Part shown: positions 22,239 through 34,315 of the stretch, piece after piece | Numbering within the stretch: position 1 is the stretch's first letter | How the letters are laid out: the number at the start of each line of letters is the position of its first letter | Assembly: GCF_023065955.2 (NCBI RefSeq) | Contig: NW_026622974.1 | Location: forward strand, 33,015,718-33,079,717 | DNA: 64,000 nt | Origin: Ursus arctos | Lineage: Eukaryota; Chordata; Mammalia; Carnivora; Ursidae | Direction of reading: 5' to 3' | Program-made: the position numbers and the translations under genes | The notes under the pieces: generated by a model | What the model was told of the DNA's origin: nothing | Databases searched by the model: none | What the model saw: only the letters and a program-made list of their open reading frames with translations

Positions 22239-25200
22239 GATTACAAGAAACGATTTTTTCAAGAGCCTTCCGTTAGGAAACATTTGTCTTGTCTCTTCAA
22301 ATAAAAGATCACGCGGGATGTCAAAGTCTGAGGTCCTAGGAGTCTTGTGTACAATTTTTCTCATTCTCTTTCCATCTCCCATGAAAATTAATATTTTGAA
22401 CCTTTTACACTTTGGGTGTATAAAACAATTCATATACGAAGCCCCTTGAAGTTAGAAAAGTTGACCTCATTCTACGAGCATTGTTGTACGAACTGTTATT
22501 ATGAGCATACTGCGGGGCTGTGGGCCAGGGAGATTACAAAAGAACCGTCGGATCAAGTCCACGCTCCGAGAACATATGAGGCAGTTAAGCAGAAAGAGTA
22601 CAGGAGTATTTTAAAGTTGTCTTTTAAAATCGATAATCTGTCTCTCTAAGCATCTGAGGAGATCTACAAAAAAATATAAGAGAGTAAGAGTACGAAGAAT
22701 ACGTTAACGTGACAAAAATTGTGTGGGTGGCTTGTAGGTGACTAACATTCGGGCCATGCTGGGCTTGCTGCCTGTCTCCCGGCTTCGCAGTGAGCACCGG
22801 GCTCCTTCAAAGGACAACAGCATCACCGGTGCCGATGCCTTGGCCGCGCGGACACTTGAGGCAGCGAGGTAGAACTTCCAAACGATTCACGAGTGCTTCC
22901 AGCCAGCCCACTACCCCTTCGTCCGTGCAAAGTCTGGAATGACTAATAGTCCTGCAGCGGCGTTCTGCAGCTTCTTTCTCTCTTTTGACATTCATGTGTG
23001 TGCATGAGTCATGCACACTAGGATTTAGAGAATGTTTATCACTTACATATTTGTATTTTTACTTGAACTCAAACATGCAATTACCCAAACCTGAAATGAA
23101 TAGGACTGAGGAAAGAAAGAACAGCTCGCTAGCATCCTCCAGCCACACCACAAACGACCAGAGCTCTGAAACGCCTGGCAGCTCCCAGGCCCGCAGAGAT
23201 GCACAGATAATTGAATTAGCCATTGCTGTGGTGTCGGAAAAGGATATCCATGGATGGGGGAGGGAGGAGACCTGGGTCTCTTTCTGTCTCAGTGTGGGGT
23301 GGGGAGGGTCCGAGCCATGAAATGGTGGGAAGAAGATAGCCCTGCTCTCTGATTTTCCAAAGTAATTTTCAGACAAGTGTTATTCTACAAGTAAAATGTA
23401 TTTATCAATCTATTTCAGAGGTAATGTTTTCCCTCACTTTTTCTCTTCAAGCGCCTTTGTTTGAGGCCATTTACACCAAAGTGAGGGAACCCAATCATTT
23501 GTCGGGAGCCTCAAACACTGTGGTTCTCAGCTGAGATTAAAATCCAAACTTGTTCGCACTGTAAAAACAGATTCATGATAACAGGAACAAGTGTTGGCAA
23601 TTCACAGAAAGTTAGATTTGCTCCTACTTTGGCTTTCCCCGTACAATCAGTGAACCTGTTGAAAGCCAAGTTGGGGCCAGGAGTTCACTCTGAGCAGGAG
23701 GCTATAATATGACACCATTGGAAATATTTGAAAAGCGAACGATCTCAATACAACTGGTATTAGTCTCTCAGGTATAATCACTCAGAGATGGCTTATGGTG
23801 TATGCAGTGTGTGTTTTTATTAGTATGGAGTGTGTTTCAGATTTCTGCAAGCCACTTTCAGTCTCTAGGCCAATGCCATAACCTTGAACCTGGAATAATC
23901 AAAGCAGGAATTTCCCTGTTTGGCACTGAGCTCTACTCATTAGCTGCTAATGAGGCAGATGTTGTAGAGCCAAGCCCCACGTGGGCCATTTGGCTTCATA
24001 CTGAGAGAAATATCTTTCAAAGACACAGATTGGATTCCCATCTCTAGGCAACATCAGGCAGATGCCTATCATGGGACACAATTTGATCTTGAGGTAAAAG
24101 TATGGGTGTTTAGTGTGCTTACTGCAGCCCTTACTGATAACTGGGAAAAGAGCACCAAATATGGCCTGCTGGCTAGAACAACCTTAGCATCCTGTTTATA
24201 AACATAGTCGGCAGTATCTCCCTTTAACGGTGAGAGAAAAAAATCTAGAAAGAAAAAAAAAAAGAAAAAGATAAAATTACCTGTGTATGAAAGTCCAATT
24301 TTGACTTATTATCCAAGTGTCCTGTTGACCTAAAAGTAATATTTTGTTCTACAGGGAATGTTTTACACAGTATTTTAAGTGTTATTCTTGGTTTTCATGT
24401 CTTATTATAAAAATCTCCTCTCGTCCCATTTCATAATATAGTGTCTAAATTATAAAGAGTAGAAAACAAGATACATAAGTCAATTTATTCATCCATCCAC
24501 ACATCCATCCATTCATCCAAACTTCCAATACACTTTCTGAGAGTGTAGTTTATCCTTGCTGCATTAATATTCTCTTTGCCCGCTCCTTTGTCCTTTCAAA
24601 TCTGGCTTCCAATCCAGCTCTCCCCATATTGAGCTCTCAGAGGTTCCAGATTAACCTCTATTTCAGTGTCTATTCTCAGTCCCCAGCCTGGGTTCAGAAA
24701 GGAAGAAAGGCAGATTCAGAGGTGAGCCATCTCCCTGAGCCTTGGCCCGATGCCGGTCAGAGGGCAGGCATGCAGCGGTGTCCTGTCCCCACACCCCAGG
24801 AAGGAGCTGTTCCGGGGCTATATTTGAGCAAATAACTGAAAGCTCTCTTTCCCAAATACTTCTCTTTTGACTTCCATGACTCTGATTATCTTGGTTCCCC
24901 TTAAACCTAATAATCCTCCCAAAAGATGGGCTCCATAATTTGTGGGACCCAGGGCAAAATGAAAAAAATGGGTCCCGATGTTCAAAAAGCAGGAAAAAGT
25001 ACCATGAAATCTTATTCCTTTCCCTTGCAGTTTCTCTCTTCACTTGTGATGGTGTCTTTTTATTTGCTATTTAATGTCATTCCAGGTAAAGAAAAATTAG
25101 AAATTTCTATTACTAGTAGGAATTTTACCATTTGTTTTTATATTGTACAACACCAATTTAAATGCAAATTTAAGAACATTTAGCTTATCCGTAGAATCAC

Positions 25201-27949
25201 TGAAATGACACAATTAGTGCTTTGTCGCTCGTGCACACATGTATTTCATTCTTACCAGAACAGTGGAATCAAGCAAACTGCACACAACAAACTGCTGATT
25301 TTCAGCTTCATTTCTCGATATGCACACATTCTACCAACGCACGAGCATCGTCTCACGGAGAGTAAGGAAGGACCGGAAAGAAAAGGAACTGTGGGTTGCT
25401 TATCCCTCCCTTCCCTTCCATGTCCTCATCTTTGGTATGTGTGCCAGGCTAACACAGGGAAGTAACACCAATAGGAAAGGATAAGAGGGTTTCATGGTTA
25501 GTTATGTTTCCGGGAAACCCTTCAAACCAACAAATTCTGGTTTGAACACACATCATGGCCTCTTGGGGCTTCCAGACTTCTGCCTCCCCTTCTCCCCCTC
25601 AGCCGAAGGTTACCTGGTACTCACTTTGAGTCTTGCCAAGCCCCCGCACGTGGCGGGCACTGGAATTCGGTGCTCAGGAGATAGCAGGAATGCTCTCACG
25701 AATCAGGAGGCAAGGAATGGTGGACGTGCACAGTGCACGTATTTCCACTCCTTATCTGCTCCGCTGTCCATCCAACTTTAGTTACAAAAGGTAAGTTCAG
25801 AGATAAAACGATCAAAGCCATAGTCAGAGGGCATTGCCCGAGGCTGGAGCCCTGCTGGGTGTGGGGCTGTGTGAGACCGAGCAGATCACATACCCGTGAA
25901 GCTGTTCCCGGGCTCTCTCTGGTTTTCTCTTCATCCAGTGCACCTAATAAGGGTCATGTGTAATTTTGTCATCAACTCCTTCTGTTTCTAGATTTTATTC
26001 ACTGTTAGACATTCAGTTTGCACCTGTCTCTAGCCTCCAGCTTTTCCCCAGACTGAATATCCAAGGGCCTGCTGAACACATCTCACCACAGAACACGTGT
26101 AGAGTAAAATCCATCATTTTGCTCCTAAAGCTGTTCCTCCCTGATTGAATTACTGGAACCAAAACTCAGTCGTTTGGTCTGCAGTCTGCACAGCACTGGT
26201 AACACGGCAGTTGCTCAGTCTACATGGGTTTATTGGTCGTATTGAAAATCTGCTTCCAGTTTCAAATCTGTAATATTCAGTCTCAGTTATTAAGAAGTTG
26301 GTTGTTCTGGTTGTAGATGACTATAACTTTATTTCTTTTCTACTTTTAAAATTATTCAAATCTCTTCAGGGCATTATACAGAGGCAAGGAATCCATGTAA
26401 AGTTGAATCATCCATTTCTACTTAACATTAACGGAAAACCTGTAACGGGAAAGGCGTCAATATTAACAGTTACAATGGCTACTGGGGTTTGGAGTGGATT
26501 TCACAGAGTGCTCACAACTTTGCCTTTCAATCATTCCAAAATAAGAAGTTTCATTTCTTCTTTTCTCTCTCTCTCTCACTCTCCTTTTAAAAAAATCTGC
26601 CAGCGGGCCTCAGACTCAAAGCCACGTTGGCCTCTGTCTTCTTACTTGTATTCTTCTTCGTTGCAAGCATTGTAATTGGATGGACTTTAATTATGGTGTC
26701 TTGGTATTTCCAGTGCTTCCCACTCCTGGGTAGGCCGTAAATACAATGGCAGGGCTTTGTGTTGCTTTTCTGGCACTTTCAGGTCAGACTAGAACCCGGG
26801 AAAGGTTCAAGGGTATTAAAAACAATGCCACCAACAAAAAGAAGACAAACCGAACTAATAAAGAAAGATGGGGGGGTTGTCTTATTTCAAACCTCACTAG
26901 GGTATTTGGTTTATATTTAAGTGAGGTTCAAGTCAGTTCTTGTTTTTATGGGACCCTCCACGCCAGTTTCTAGCCATCTTTTCTTTAGGTTTGGCGGGTG
27001 GAAAGACTAAACTGCTTTCTTCCCCGACTGGGGCTCTTCCAGTCATTAAGTGCCTGCAGCACCGAGGTCGAAGTTTTACTTATTTCAGATGGCCCAGGCA
27101 CTGGAAATAATGTGCTACTTGTGTAATAAATCCCAAGAAATGCCAAAATAACATGTGGCTTCCAAAAGTGGCCCACAGAACTGTTAGGCACAAGAAACAG
27201 GGAGCCGACTTTGAATTCAGTATCAACGTCTCTATCCAAATCTGCATTCTGGCAGAAATTAAAGTGCTCATTATTTGTCAAATTTAAAAGTAACATTTTA
27301 AATAACACTTCCTTCTAGGCTATTCTGAGGTCTATTTCCTTTACAATACATTATAGTAATCCTCGAATTTGGAGGTACCCAAAACTATTTTAAACTATTG
27401 CTTTAAATAGTCTTAACGGTTCTGTGACATTTCAGGATGCAACTTCAAAGCCAATAAAGAGATCAATAAAAAAAACATTGATTGGGTTTCTGGTGCACCT
27501 GGCGCTGTTATAAAACAGTAAAACGAATAATTCCTCCCTTTAGGAAATGAATCTTTTTGAGGTACAATAACACAGGCATACGGATTATTAGAGGACAACA
27601 CAATATCGTGTGTAGTTTTGTTAAAGAGCTCAACAGAGGAAGGAACCAGGTTGCTATGCGGAGGAGAAAGTGAGGCTTAGCCTGTCTTTCTCCCTCGAAA
27701 CTGGTGAGGACCACAGAGGTTAGCCAAAGAGGTAGATGCTGCAAGATATCGTGCATTCCTTTACCTGTGGAAGAATAGACGTTTCCCAAGACTGAGCAGT
27801 GTGGCATAGTGAAGAGGTGAGGTGTGACCTGGATTGTGGAAGAGTTCAAGAACTTGAAAGAGTAGGTTGTCTTGATAGAGTAAGAAATTATTTTTTATTG
27901 GGAGTGGGTTGGTGGAAGAAGATAAGAAAGGCCTATTCAGGTCCTTTAC
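22239..27949. other. Intergenic, no gene recognised
   Basis: In this 5.7 kb I recognise no protein domain or RNA gene. A (CATC/CATT)n tetranucleotide run lies at about 24487-24520 and an A-rich tract at 24236-24275. A patch at 22745-22990 is somewhat CpG-richer than its surroundings. All frames are short, lack family resemblance and overlap each other. Confidence 0.5.
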
Positions 27950-28140
27950 CTTTTTTTTTTTTTTTTTTTTTTAGAGGCGAGAGCACACATGAATGGGGGG
28001 CGGGAGGGGCAGAGAGAGAGCCTTAAGCAGGCTCCACGCGCAGTGCCGAGCCCACTTCAGGGCGCCATCTCACGACCCTGAGATCATGACCTGAGCTGAA
28101 ATCAAGAGTCAGATGCTTAACCAACTGACTTAGGTGCTCC
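27950..28140 (-). mobile_element. Older Can-SINE variant
   Basis: A T-tail of about 22 is followed by a GA-rich body, 'GCAGGCTCCACGCGCAGTGC', CACGACCCTGAGATCATGACC and AACCAACTGACTTAGGTGCTCC. Its body differs from the GCCAGCGAGAGAGGG subfamily and carries more changes in the head, so it is likely an older or shorter subfamily. Confidence 0.85.
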
Positions 28141-28800
28141 TAAAATTTTTAAATAAATTCTGCATCACTTCTTTATTAAGGGCATTTCTAACTACCAGGA
28201 ATAAGGTTTATTCTTTATTTCACAGAGAAGCAAAATGATGAGCCCTGTAATTCCCATGGCATCTATTTTATTAACAACTCTAAAAACCAATGGCTCTCTT
28301 CTTTAAAAATATGTTTCATATTTTGCATATTCAGTGTAATTCTCCGAGAAATTCCCAACACCCGATTAAGTAAGATAAATATGTCTTATGAAGCTTTCCC
28401 ACTTATTGTTATGTTTCTATTAAATGCAAAATAATTTGTGGTAAATTGGAACCAATGAGGTAATGAGCTTATTTAATGGTCAGTAGATGTATTTTGATGG
28501 CAATGAGGACATATTCCAAGAAGAAGAAGCAATTGTTGAAAATGTTTACCTTCATCCTTAATGCATTTTTAACAATCATGGACTCCAGACAAAAAGTACC
28601 ATTTTTTACTTCTTTAAACCATCAAATCTGTTAAAAAATATTTGGAAGATATAATATTCCTTTATAACACTCTAGGTTTGGGAAATATCAAAACATAAAT
28701 TGTGGCTTGTTAATTTTGGTTCTGGTCAGGTTGTCTAAGAAAGAAAGTTGTAAGAAAGTTATTAAAATAGCATTGAGATAATAAATGGCCTTTGAAATCA
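28141..28800. other. Intergenic, no recognisable feature
   Basis: AT-rich, with short frames only. Confidence 0.5.
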
Positions 28801-28805
28801 CCTGC

Positions 28806-28992
28806 TCGGACACGTGTGTGGCTCAGTCGGTTAAGCATCTGCCTTCGGCTCAGGTCAGGATTCCAGGGTCCTGGGATCGAGCCCAACATTGGGCTCTCTG
28901 CTCAGCTGGGGAGCCTGCTTCTCTCTCTCCCTCTGTGCTCTCTCTCTCTCTCAAATAAATAAATAAATAAATAAATATAATCTTTAAAAAAG
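28806..28992 (+). mobile_element. Can-SINE (SINEC)
   Basis: The head CGGACACGTGTGTGGCTCAG is diverged in its first bases. Then come GGTTAAGCATCTGCC, the GGGATCGAGCCC box, a (TC)n segment and a tail expanded to (AAAT)n before TCTTTAAAAAA. Confidence 0.93.
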
Positions 28993-29306
28993 ATGAAACG
29001 TTTATGTTTCTTGCTGCATGGAGCCAGGGGTTAACATCATTAAATTTGAAATATATTTTCTTTGTATTACTGAGGTCTACTCTATGCACACATTTCACTG
29101 AAAATCCCTACGTGAAAACACTTTCATGGAACATCAGTGGGGGGCTCATGCCTCGGGTTGGCATTGAATCTCTAGATGCTTCAGTTCAGCACAACTGTAC
29201 CTCCTCTTTCTGGATGTCCGTCGGTTTCCGCAGGGGGTTATATCCTCCCTGATTCTCTCTTCCTTCCGCTATTGCCTTGAAAGTCTTCCCTGTCCTGAAA
29301 ACTATT

Positions 29307-29310
<4 letters not shown>

Positions 29311-29353
<43 letters not shown>
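29311..29353. repeat. (AC)n microsatellite
   Basis: About 21 uninterrupted AC units. Likely length-polymorphic. Confidence 0.98.
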
Positions 29354-29356
<3 letters not shown>

Positions 29357-29574
29357 TAAATTTGAAATAGCTCTTTACTGAAAACAAACCAACAAAATGA
29401 CAAAGGATCAATGTGCCAATCAGTGAAATGTAATGAAAAGATTTTTATTAATAAATCGAAGTATTACGTTTTCTTTGTTCATAAATTTAGATTACATAGT
29501 TTCCTCTTTAGCAGTTAAGGCATTCCTATCTTTAATATTGTATTTCATTTCAGTCATTTATTATTTTTGCTTTT

Positions 29575-30197
29575 TTTTTTTATTTTAATAATGATTTTTT
29601 ATTATATTATGTTAGTCACCATACAGTACATCCCCGGTTTTCGATGCAAGGCTCGATGATTCATTAGTTGTGTATAACACCCAGTGCACCATGCAATATG
29701 CGCCCTCCTTACTACCCATCACCGGTCTATCCCATTCCCCCACCCCCCTCCCCTCTGTAGCCCTCAGTTTGTTTCTCATAGTCCATAGTCTCTCATGTTT
29801 CATTCCCCCTTCTGATTACCCCCCCTTTCTTTATCCCTTTCTTCCCCTACTGATCATTCTAGTTCTTATGTTCCATAGATGAGAGAAATCATATGATAGT
29901 TGTCTTTCTCTGCTTGACTTATTTCACTAAGCATTATCTCCTCCAGTGCCGTCCATGTTGTAGCAAATGTTGAGAACTCATTCTTTCTGATTGCTGAGTA
30001 ATATTCCATTGTATATATGGACCACAACTTCTTAATCCAGTCATCTGTTGCAGGGCATCTCGGCTCCTTCCACGATTTAGCTATTGTGGACATTGCTGCT
30101 ATGAACATTGGGGTGCATATGGCCCTTCTCTTCACTACGTCTGTATCTTTGGGGTAAACACCCAGTAGTGCAATGGCTGGATCATAGGGTAGCTCAT
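29575..30197 (-). mobile_element. Young 5'-truncated L1 with target duplication
   Basis: The minus strand encodes the ORF2 C-terminus almost undamaged: from 30135, MKRRAICTPMFIAAMSTIAK, then WIKKLWSIYTMEYYSAIRKN and AEKDNYHMISLIYGT. The L1 3' UTR and a poly(T) on the plus strand follow. A perfect 15-bp duplication ATTATTTTTGCTTTT lies at 29560-29574 and 30198-30212. The clean ORF2 end and perfect duplication mean a recent insertion of an active carnivore L1 lineage, cut to about 620 bp. It cannot move by itself. Confidence 0.95.
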
Positions 30198-30212
30198 ATT
30201 ATTTTTGCTTTT

Positions 30213-32237
30213 ATGGCTACTGCATAAGTTAGCTTTTGCTTTGTCATTCTGTGGGGTATCTATAAGCTCTGAATGACAGTGACCTACAATAACCACCTTT
30301 TATTTCTCTCGCATATCCGTGTTTGCTGAGAGTCAGCTCTGTTCTTTCTATATATCTTCTCCATCCTGGGATCAGGCTGAAGGAACAGCTCCTATCTTGG
30401 TCTGGTGGCAGGGCGGAGGTGGGGGGACGAGGCAAAAGCATATATTGGCTCCTACAACTTCTGTTGGGAAGGGACATGCATCACTTCAACTCGTATTTTA
30501 ATGGCCAAAGCTGATCACGTGGCCAAACCTGAGCCAATAGGATGGAGAATTAGAGTCCTTAGAGGGGACTGCAAGTCAAATGCAATGGATGGAAATGTTT
30601 AATCCATTCGAAGAGAAGATATGCACATAATTTGGGGGAAATAACATACTCTACCACAGTTCCATTAATTATAAAAAGCTGGTAGAGGGGGATTTTAGAA
30701 GCATAGTGATTTGAACTCCCTTCCTCTCCATCCTCTTTTCCCAGCTATTTGCCTCTCCTAAGCCAACTGACTGCTAGGACCTATGAGCTATGGGGTTTAT
30801 GGCCTTGGCCTCTGGACTCTGGGAAGTAGTGCAGAATTTGCTCTCCTGGGGAGATGGATAACTGTGTGGAAACTCAGGGATGAGGAGCAAAGGCAGGGGG
30901 TCCTTAGGAGACACTACTGCCTACCCAACACCTATTCTCACATTCCGTCCTCTTCCTATTCCCCCGTCCTCTACATAGACATGTGCTTCAGGGGAAATGA
31001 CTCTATCCTCCATCTTCAATGGTGTAAACCAATTCTGATAATCCCACTCCTTTCGTCAGCAGTTGCTTTAGGATGCTTATAAGACCCATTTCTGGATAAT
31101 GAAATGCAAGGGGCAGAAATCTAGAGTTTTTTTAAAGAAAATGTCCTCACCCCTATTAAAGAGCAACCCCATTTCTTCCTATGGTCCTTACGTTTGGAAA
31201 GGCTTGGCCGCCTTTTGACCACAGAGGGGGATAGCCTTCAGGCAAACTCAGCGCATTGGGACAAAAGAGGAGGGAGATGAAAAGAATTTGCATCCTTGAT
31301 ATTGTGGTTTAGATACTGATTGTAGCCAATTGAGGGTTTACCTCATCTTTGACTTCTGGTTAAGTAAGAAAAAAATAATTCCTATTGTTCAATCTAGTGG
31401 CGTTTAGGGCTTATGATTTAAGGAAAACAGCCTGAGAGTACCTTTTAAAATATTCTAAACAAATACTGACAAATTGCTTTATGATCTCACCAGGAGTCTT
31501 TGAGAGTGCCCATCTCATGACATTCCTTTTTAATCTACACCCACCTGACAGGCTAAATATGGTGTCTTTGTACTTGGACAATTTTAATTGAAAATGTGAT
31601 CAACTATCTCCCATAAGTTCCTGTTCAATTTTTTCTTTAGTGAATTGATTTTTCTTGTCCTTCAGCAAGTCATCCAGAAGATTGTTAGATATTTCTCTGA
31701 TATATGAGATTTTTCTCCTGACTCTAAAATAGTTTGATTTTAGGAGCATAGAAAACTATGTATGTAACCAATTCTATAAGTTGTATAAATATTTCATTCT
31801 TCAAATGACTATATAGTTCAAATGCCCTTGTGCATAATAAAATGAGTTAATTCAATGGGTTTCAAATGTTTTGTAGTTTCAAATTTTACATTTAAATATT
31901 CAACTCACTTAAAGTTTGTGTTTATGATGTAAAATGAGGATTCTTTTTTCAAAATATCCATCTTATTCTTTCTTTTAAAAAATTAATGTTTTTGGATAGG
32001 TACTACATTCCTATGGTTCAAAATTCAAAAGATGTAAAATAATATGGGCTTAATGGAGAGACAATTGTTTTTTTCTTTATATACATTCTGTCTTGAGAAT
32101 TATTTTTTGTACCGAGCTGGAAAAGATCAATTTCGAATAATTATTTAGAAACTCATTTCATTTGCCAATACTTCCATGCCACAGGTTTCTCATCTGTGAG
32201 CTCCCCGACTCTCTTAATCAGTCGGAAGATATTTACA
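30213..32237. other. Intergenic, no gene recognised
   Basis: 30320-30600 and 30783-31082 hold short plus frames without family resemblance. The rest is AT-rich and I see no repeat with confidence. Confidence 0.5.
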
Positions 32238-32251
32238 AGTAATTTTCTTTT

Positions 32252-32448
32252 GCTTTTTAAAAAAGTTTATTTATTTATTTGAGAGAGACAGAGACAGAGA
32301 TAGTGACAGAGAGCAAGAGCTGGGAGGAGAGAGAGAAGCAGACTCCCCGCTGAGCAGGGAGCCCCATGTGGGGCTCAATCCCAGGACCCCGGGATCCTGA
32401 CCTGAGCTGAAGGCAGACGCTTAACCCACTGAGCCATCCAGGTGCCCC
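32252..32448 (-). mobile_element. Can-SINE (SINEC)
   Basis: An antisense SINE from TTTATTTATTTATTTGAGAG to GAGCCATCCAGGTGCCCC. A perfect 14-bp duplication AGTAATTTTCTTTT lies at 32238-32251 and 32449-32462. The body is of the GACAGAGA...GAGCAAGAGC type. Confidence 0.95.
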
Positions 32449-32474
32449 AGTAATTTTCTTTTTCAAGAAGTCAA

Positions 32475-32945
32475 CATAGGTAGTGTAGTGGGCTGCGTGG
32501 TGGCCCCAAAGGTATGTCCACATCGTAACCCCCAGAATCCGTAATAATTGCCTTACATGGAAAAAGATGTGATTAAGTTGAGGAACTTGAGAAGAGAGTA
32601 TCCTGAGTTATCCAGGTGAACCCGATACAACCACAGGTATCCTTATAAGGGGAGAGGCAGAGGGAGATTTGACACAGATGTCAAGAAGAGAAGGCAGTGT
32701 GAAGGAGGAGGCCGAGATCGCAGGGGTGGAGCTGTAAGCCAAGCAACACCAAGGACTGCCAGCAGCCATCAGAAGCTAAGAAAGTCAAGAAATAGATTCT
32801 TCCTCTGAATCTCCGGAGGGAGCAAGCCTAGCCGCCACCTTGATTTTGAACTTTTGGTCTCCAGAAATGTGAGAAAATGAATTTCTCTTGTGTTACAACA
32901 CCAAGGGTGTGGTGATTTGTTACAGAAGTCCTGGGAAACTAGTAA
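32475..32945 (+). repeat. MLT1-type LTR (ERVL-MaLR)
   Basis: The order GGTGGCCCCAAAGGTATGTCCACATCGTAACCCCCAGAA (diverged), TTATAAGGGGAGAGGCAGAG, GACACAGATGTCAAGAAG, GAAGGCAGTGTGAAGG, 'CTTTTGGTCTCCAGAAATGT', GAGAAAATGAATTTC is the MLT1 plan. It ends near GGGAAACTAGTA. It is an old solitary LTR in plus orientation. Confidence 0.85.
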
Positions 32946-33222
32946 GATGATATTTTATGAACGCTGGCATAACAAATGTGAGTGTCCTTCTCTGCCTTAA
33001 CATATGAACTACAAATTGGCAAGATATAAAATTTGGGGGTTATGGCCTTATTCTGTTAATATTCTCTGGATGTTGGTATATTGACCATTATCTTGACCAC
33101 CATTCTTCTTAAGAGAACATTCATTCTCTTTCTGGTTATTTGTAGGGTCGTTTTCTTCATTTTTTGTTTGTTTGTTTGGTTGGTTGGGTTTTTTTGTTGT
33201 TGTTAAAACTTTGTCAAGGATG

Positions 33223-33405
33223 GGAGCGCCTGGATGACTCAGTCGTTCAGCGTCTGCCTTCGGCTCAGGTCATGATCCCAGGGTCCTGGGATCGAGCCCT
33301 GCATCGGGCTCCCTGCTCAGCGGGAAGCCTGCTTCTCCCTCCCCTGCTTGTGTTCCCTCTCTCGCTGTGTCTCTCTCTGTCAAATAAATAAAACCTTAAA
33401 AAAAA
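33223..33405 (+). mobile_element. Can-SINE (SINEC), young
   Basis: The head GGAGCGCCTGGATGACTCAG, the GGGATCGAGCCC box, AAATAAATAAAACC and a poly(A) are present. A perfect 18-bp duplication AAAACTTTGTCAAGGATG lies at 33205-33222 and 33406-33423. Confidence 0.95.
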
Positions 33406-33735
33406 AAAACTTTGTCAAGGATGTACCTCTTTTTATTGATAACTTCTGCTATGGAGTGAACCTTTTAATATACATACTGAGGTGATTTTCTTTAGCTCTA
33501 AATATTTTGTTCTATTAGGGCTCTGTAGGCTTCTATAACAAAAGGACTGAGTAGCTTATAAACAACAGGAATTTATTTCCCACAGTTCTGTAGGCTGGGA
33601 AGTCCAAGATCAAGGTGCTGGAGGATTTAGTGTCTGATGAGGAAGATTCATGGATAGACATCTTTCTGGTTCAAAGACAGAAACATAGATGTGTTTCTCG
33701 TTCTATACTTCCTGGTTCAGAGTGAGCCATCTTTT

Positions 33736-33927
33736 TTTTTTTTTTTAAGATTTTATTTATTTATGTGACAGAGAGACAGCCAGCGAGAGAGGGAACACAA
33801 GCAGGGGGTGGGAGAGGAAGAAGCAGGCTCCCAGCCGAGGAGCCTGATGTGGGACTCGATCCCGGACTGCCAGGATCACACCCTGAGCCGAAGGCAGACG
33901 CTTAACGACTGCGCTACCCAGCCCCCT
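33736..33927 (-). mobile_element. Can-SINE (SINEC), left of tandem pair
   Basis: An antisense SINE with AAGATTTTATTTATTTATG, the ACAGCCAGCGAGAGAGGGAA body and the head 'GCGCTACCCAGCCCCC'. It abuts the T-tail of the next SINE, so it probably inserted into that tail. Confidence 0.9.
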
Positions 33928-34097
33928 CCCTTTTTTTAAAGATTTTATTTATTTGAGAGAGAGAGAGAATCTCAAGGAGACTCCGTGCCAAGCACAGGAG
34001 CCCGGCACGGGGCTTGATTTCACAACCCTGAGATCATGACCTGAGCCAAAGCCAAAAGCCAGACGCTTAACTGACTGAGCCACCCAGGCACCCGGGC
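33928..34097 (-). mobile_element. Can-SINE, right of tandem pair (older subfamily)
   Basis: AAAGATTTTATTTATTTGAGAGAGAG, a short body, ACAACCCTGAGATCATGACC and the head GAGCCACCCAGGCACCCGG. It lacks the GCCAGCGAG body. The outer duplication AGTGAGCCATCTTTTT (33721 and 34098) encloses both SINEs and most likely belongs to this element. Confidence 0.88.
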
Positions 34098-34315
34098 AGT
34101 GAGCCATCTTTTTCACTGTAACCTCCTGTAGTAGAAGGGGGCAGGGGGTCCTCCTGGGCCTCTTTCGTAAGACACAGATCTCATTTATTAGGGCTCTGGC
34201 TTCATGACCTAATCACCTTCCAAAAGCCCCCACCTCCAAATACCAACCCGCTGAGGGTTTGGTTTCACCATATGAATTTTGGGGGGGGGGGTAAAAATTC
34301 AGTCCATTGCAGACT

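Larger units (their letters stand above)
33510..34315 (-). repeat. MLT1-type LTR, split by two SINEs
   Basis: The left part (33510-33735) reads, antisense, AGCTTATAAACAACAGGAATTTATTTCCCACAG then TCTGTAGGCTGGGAAGTCCA. The right part (34098-34315) reads CATGACCTAATCACCTTCC, CCCCACCTCCAAATACC, CACCATATGAATTTTGGGG. Together they make one MLT1 LTR in minus orientation, interrupted at the duplicated AGTGAGCCATCTTTTT. A run of 12 G lies at about 34280-34291. It faces the plus-strand MLT1 at 32475-32945. Confidence 0.8.

Noticed and set aside
28806..28880. tRNA-like A and B boxes at SINE heads (here and in every other SINE)
   Set aside because: They derive from the tRNA-Lys ancestor of the carnivore SINE. 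The cloverleaf is not intact, so no tRNA gene is called.
29311..29353. Regularly spaced repeats considered as a CRISPR array
   Set aside because: Only dinucleotide microsatellites and SINE tails are periodic. There are no spacers, and this is vertebrate DNA.
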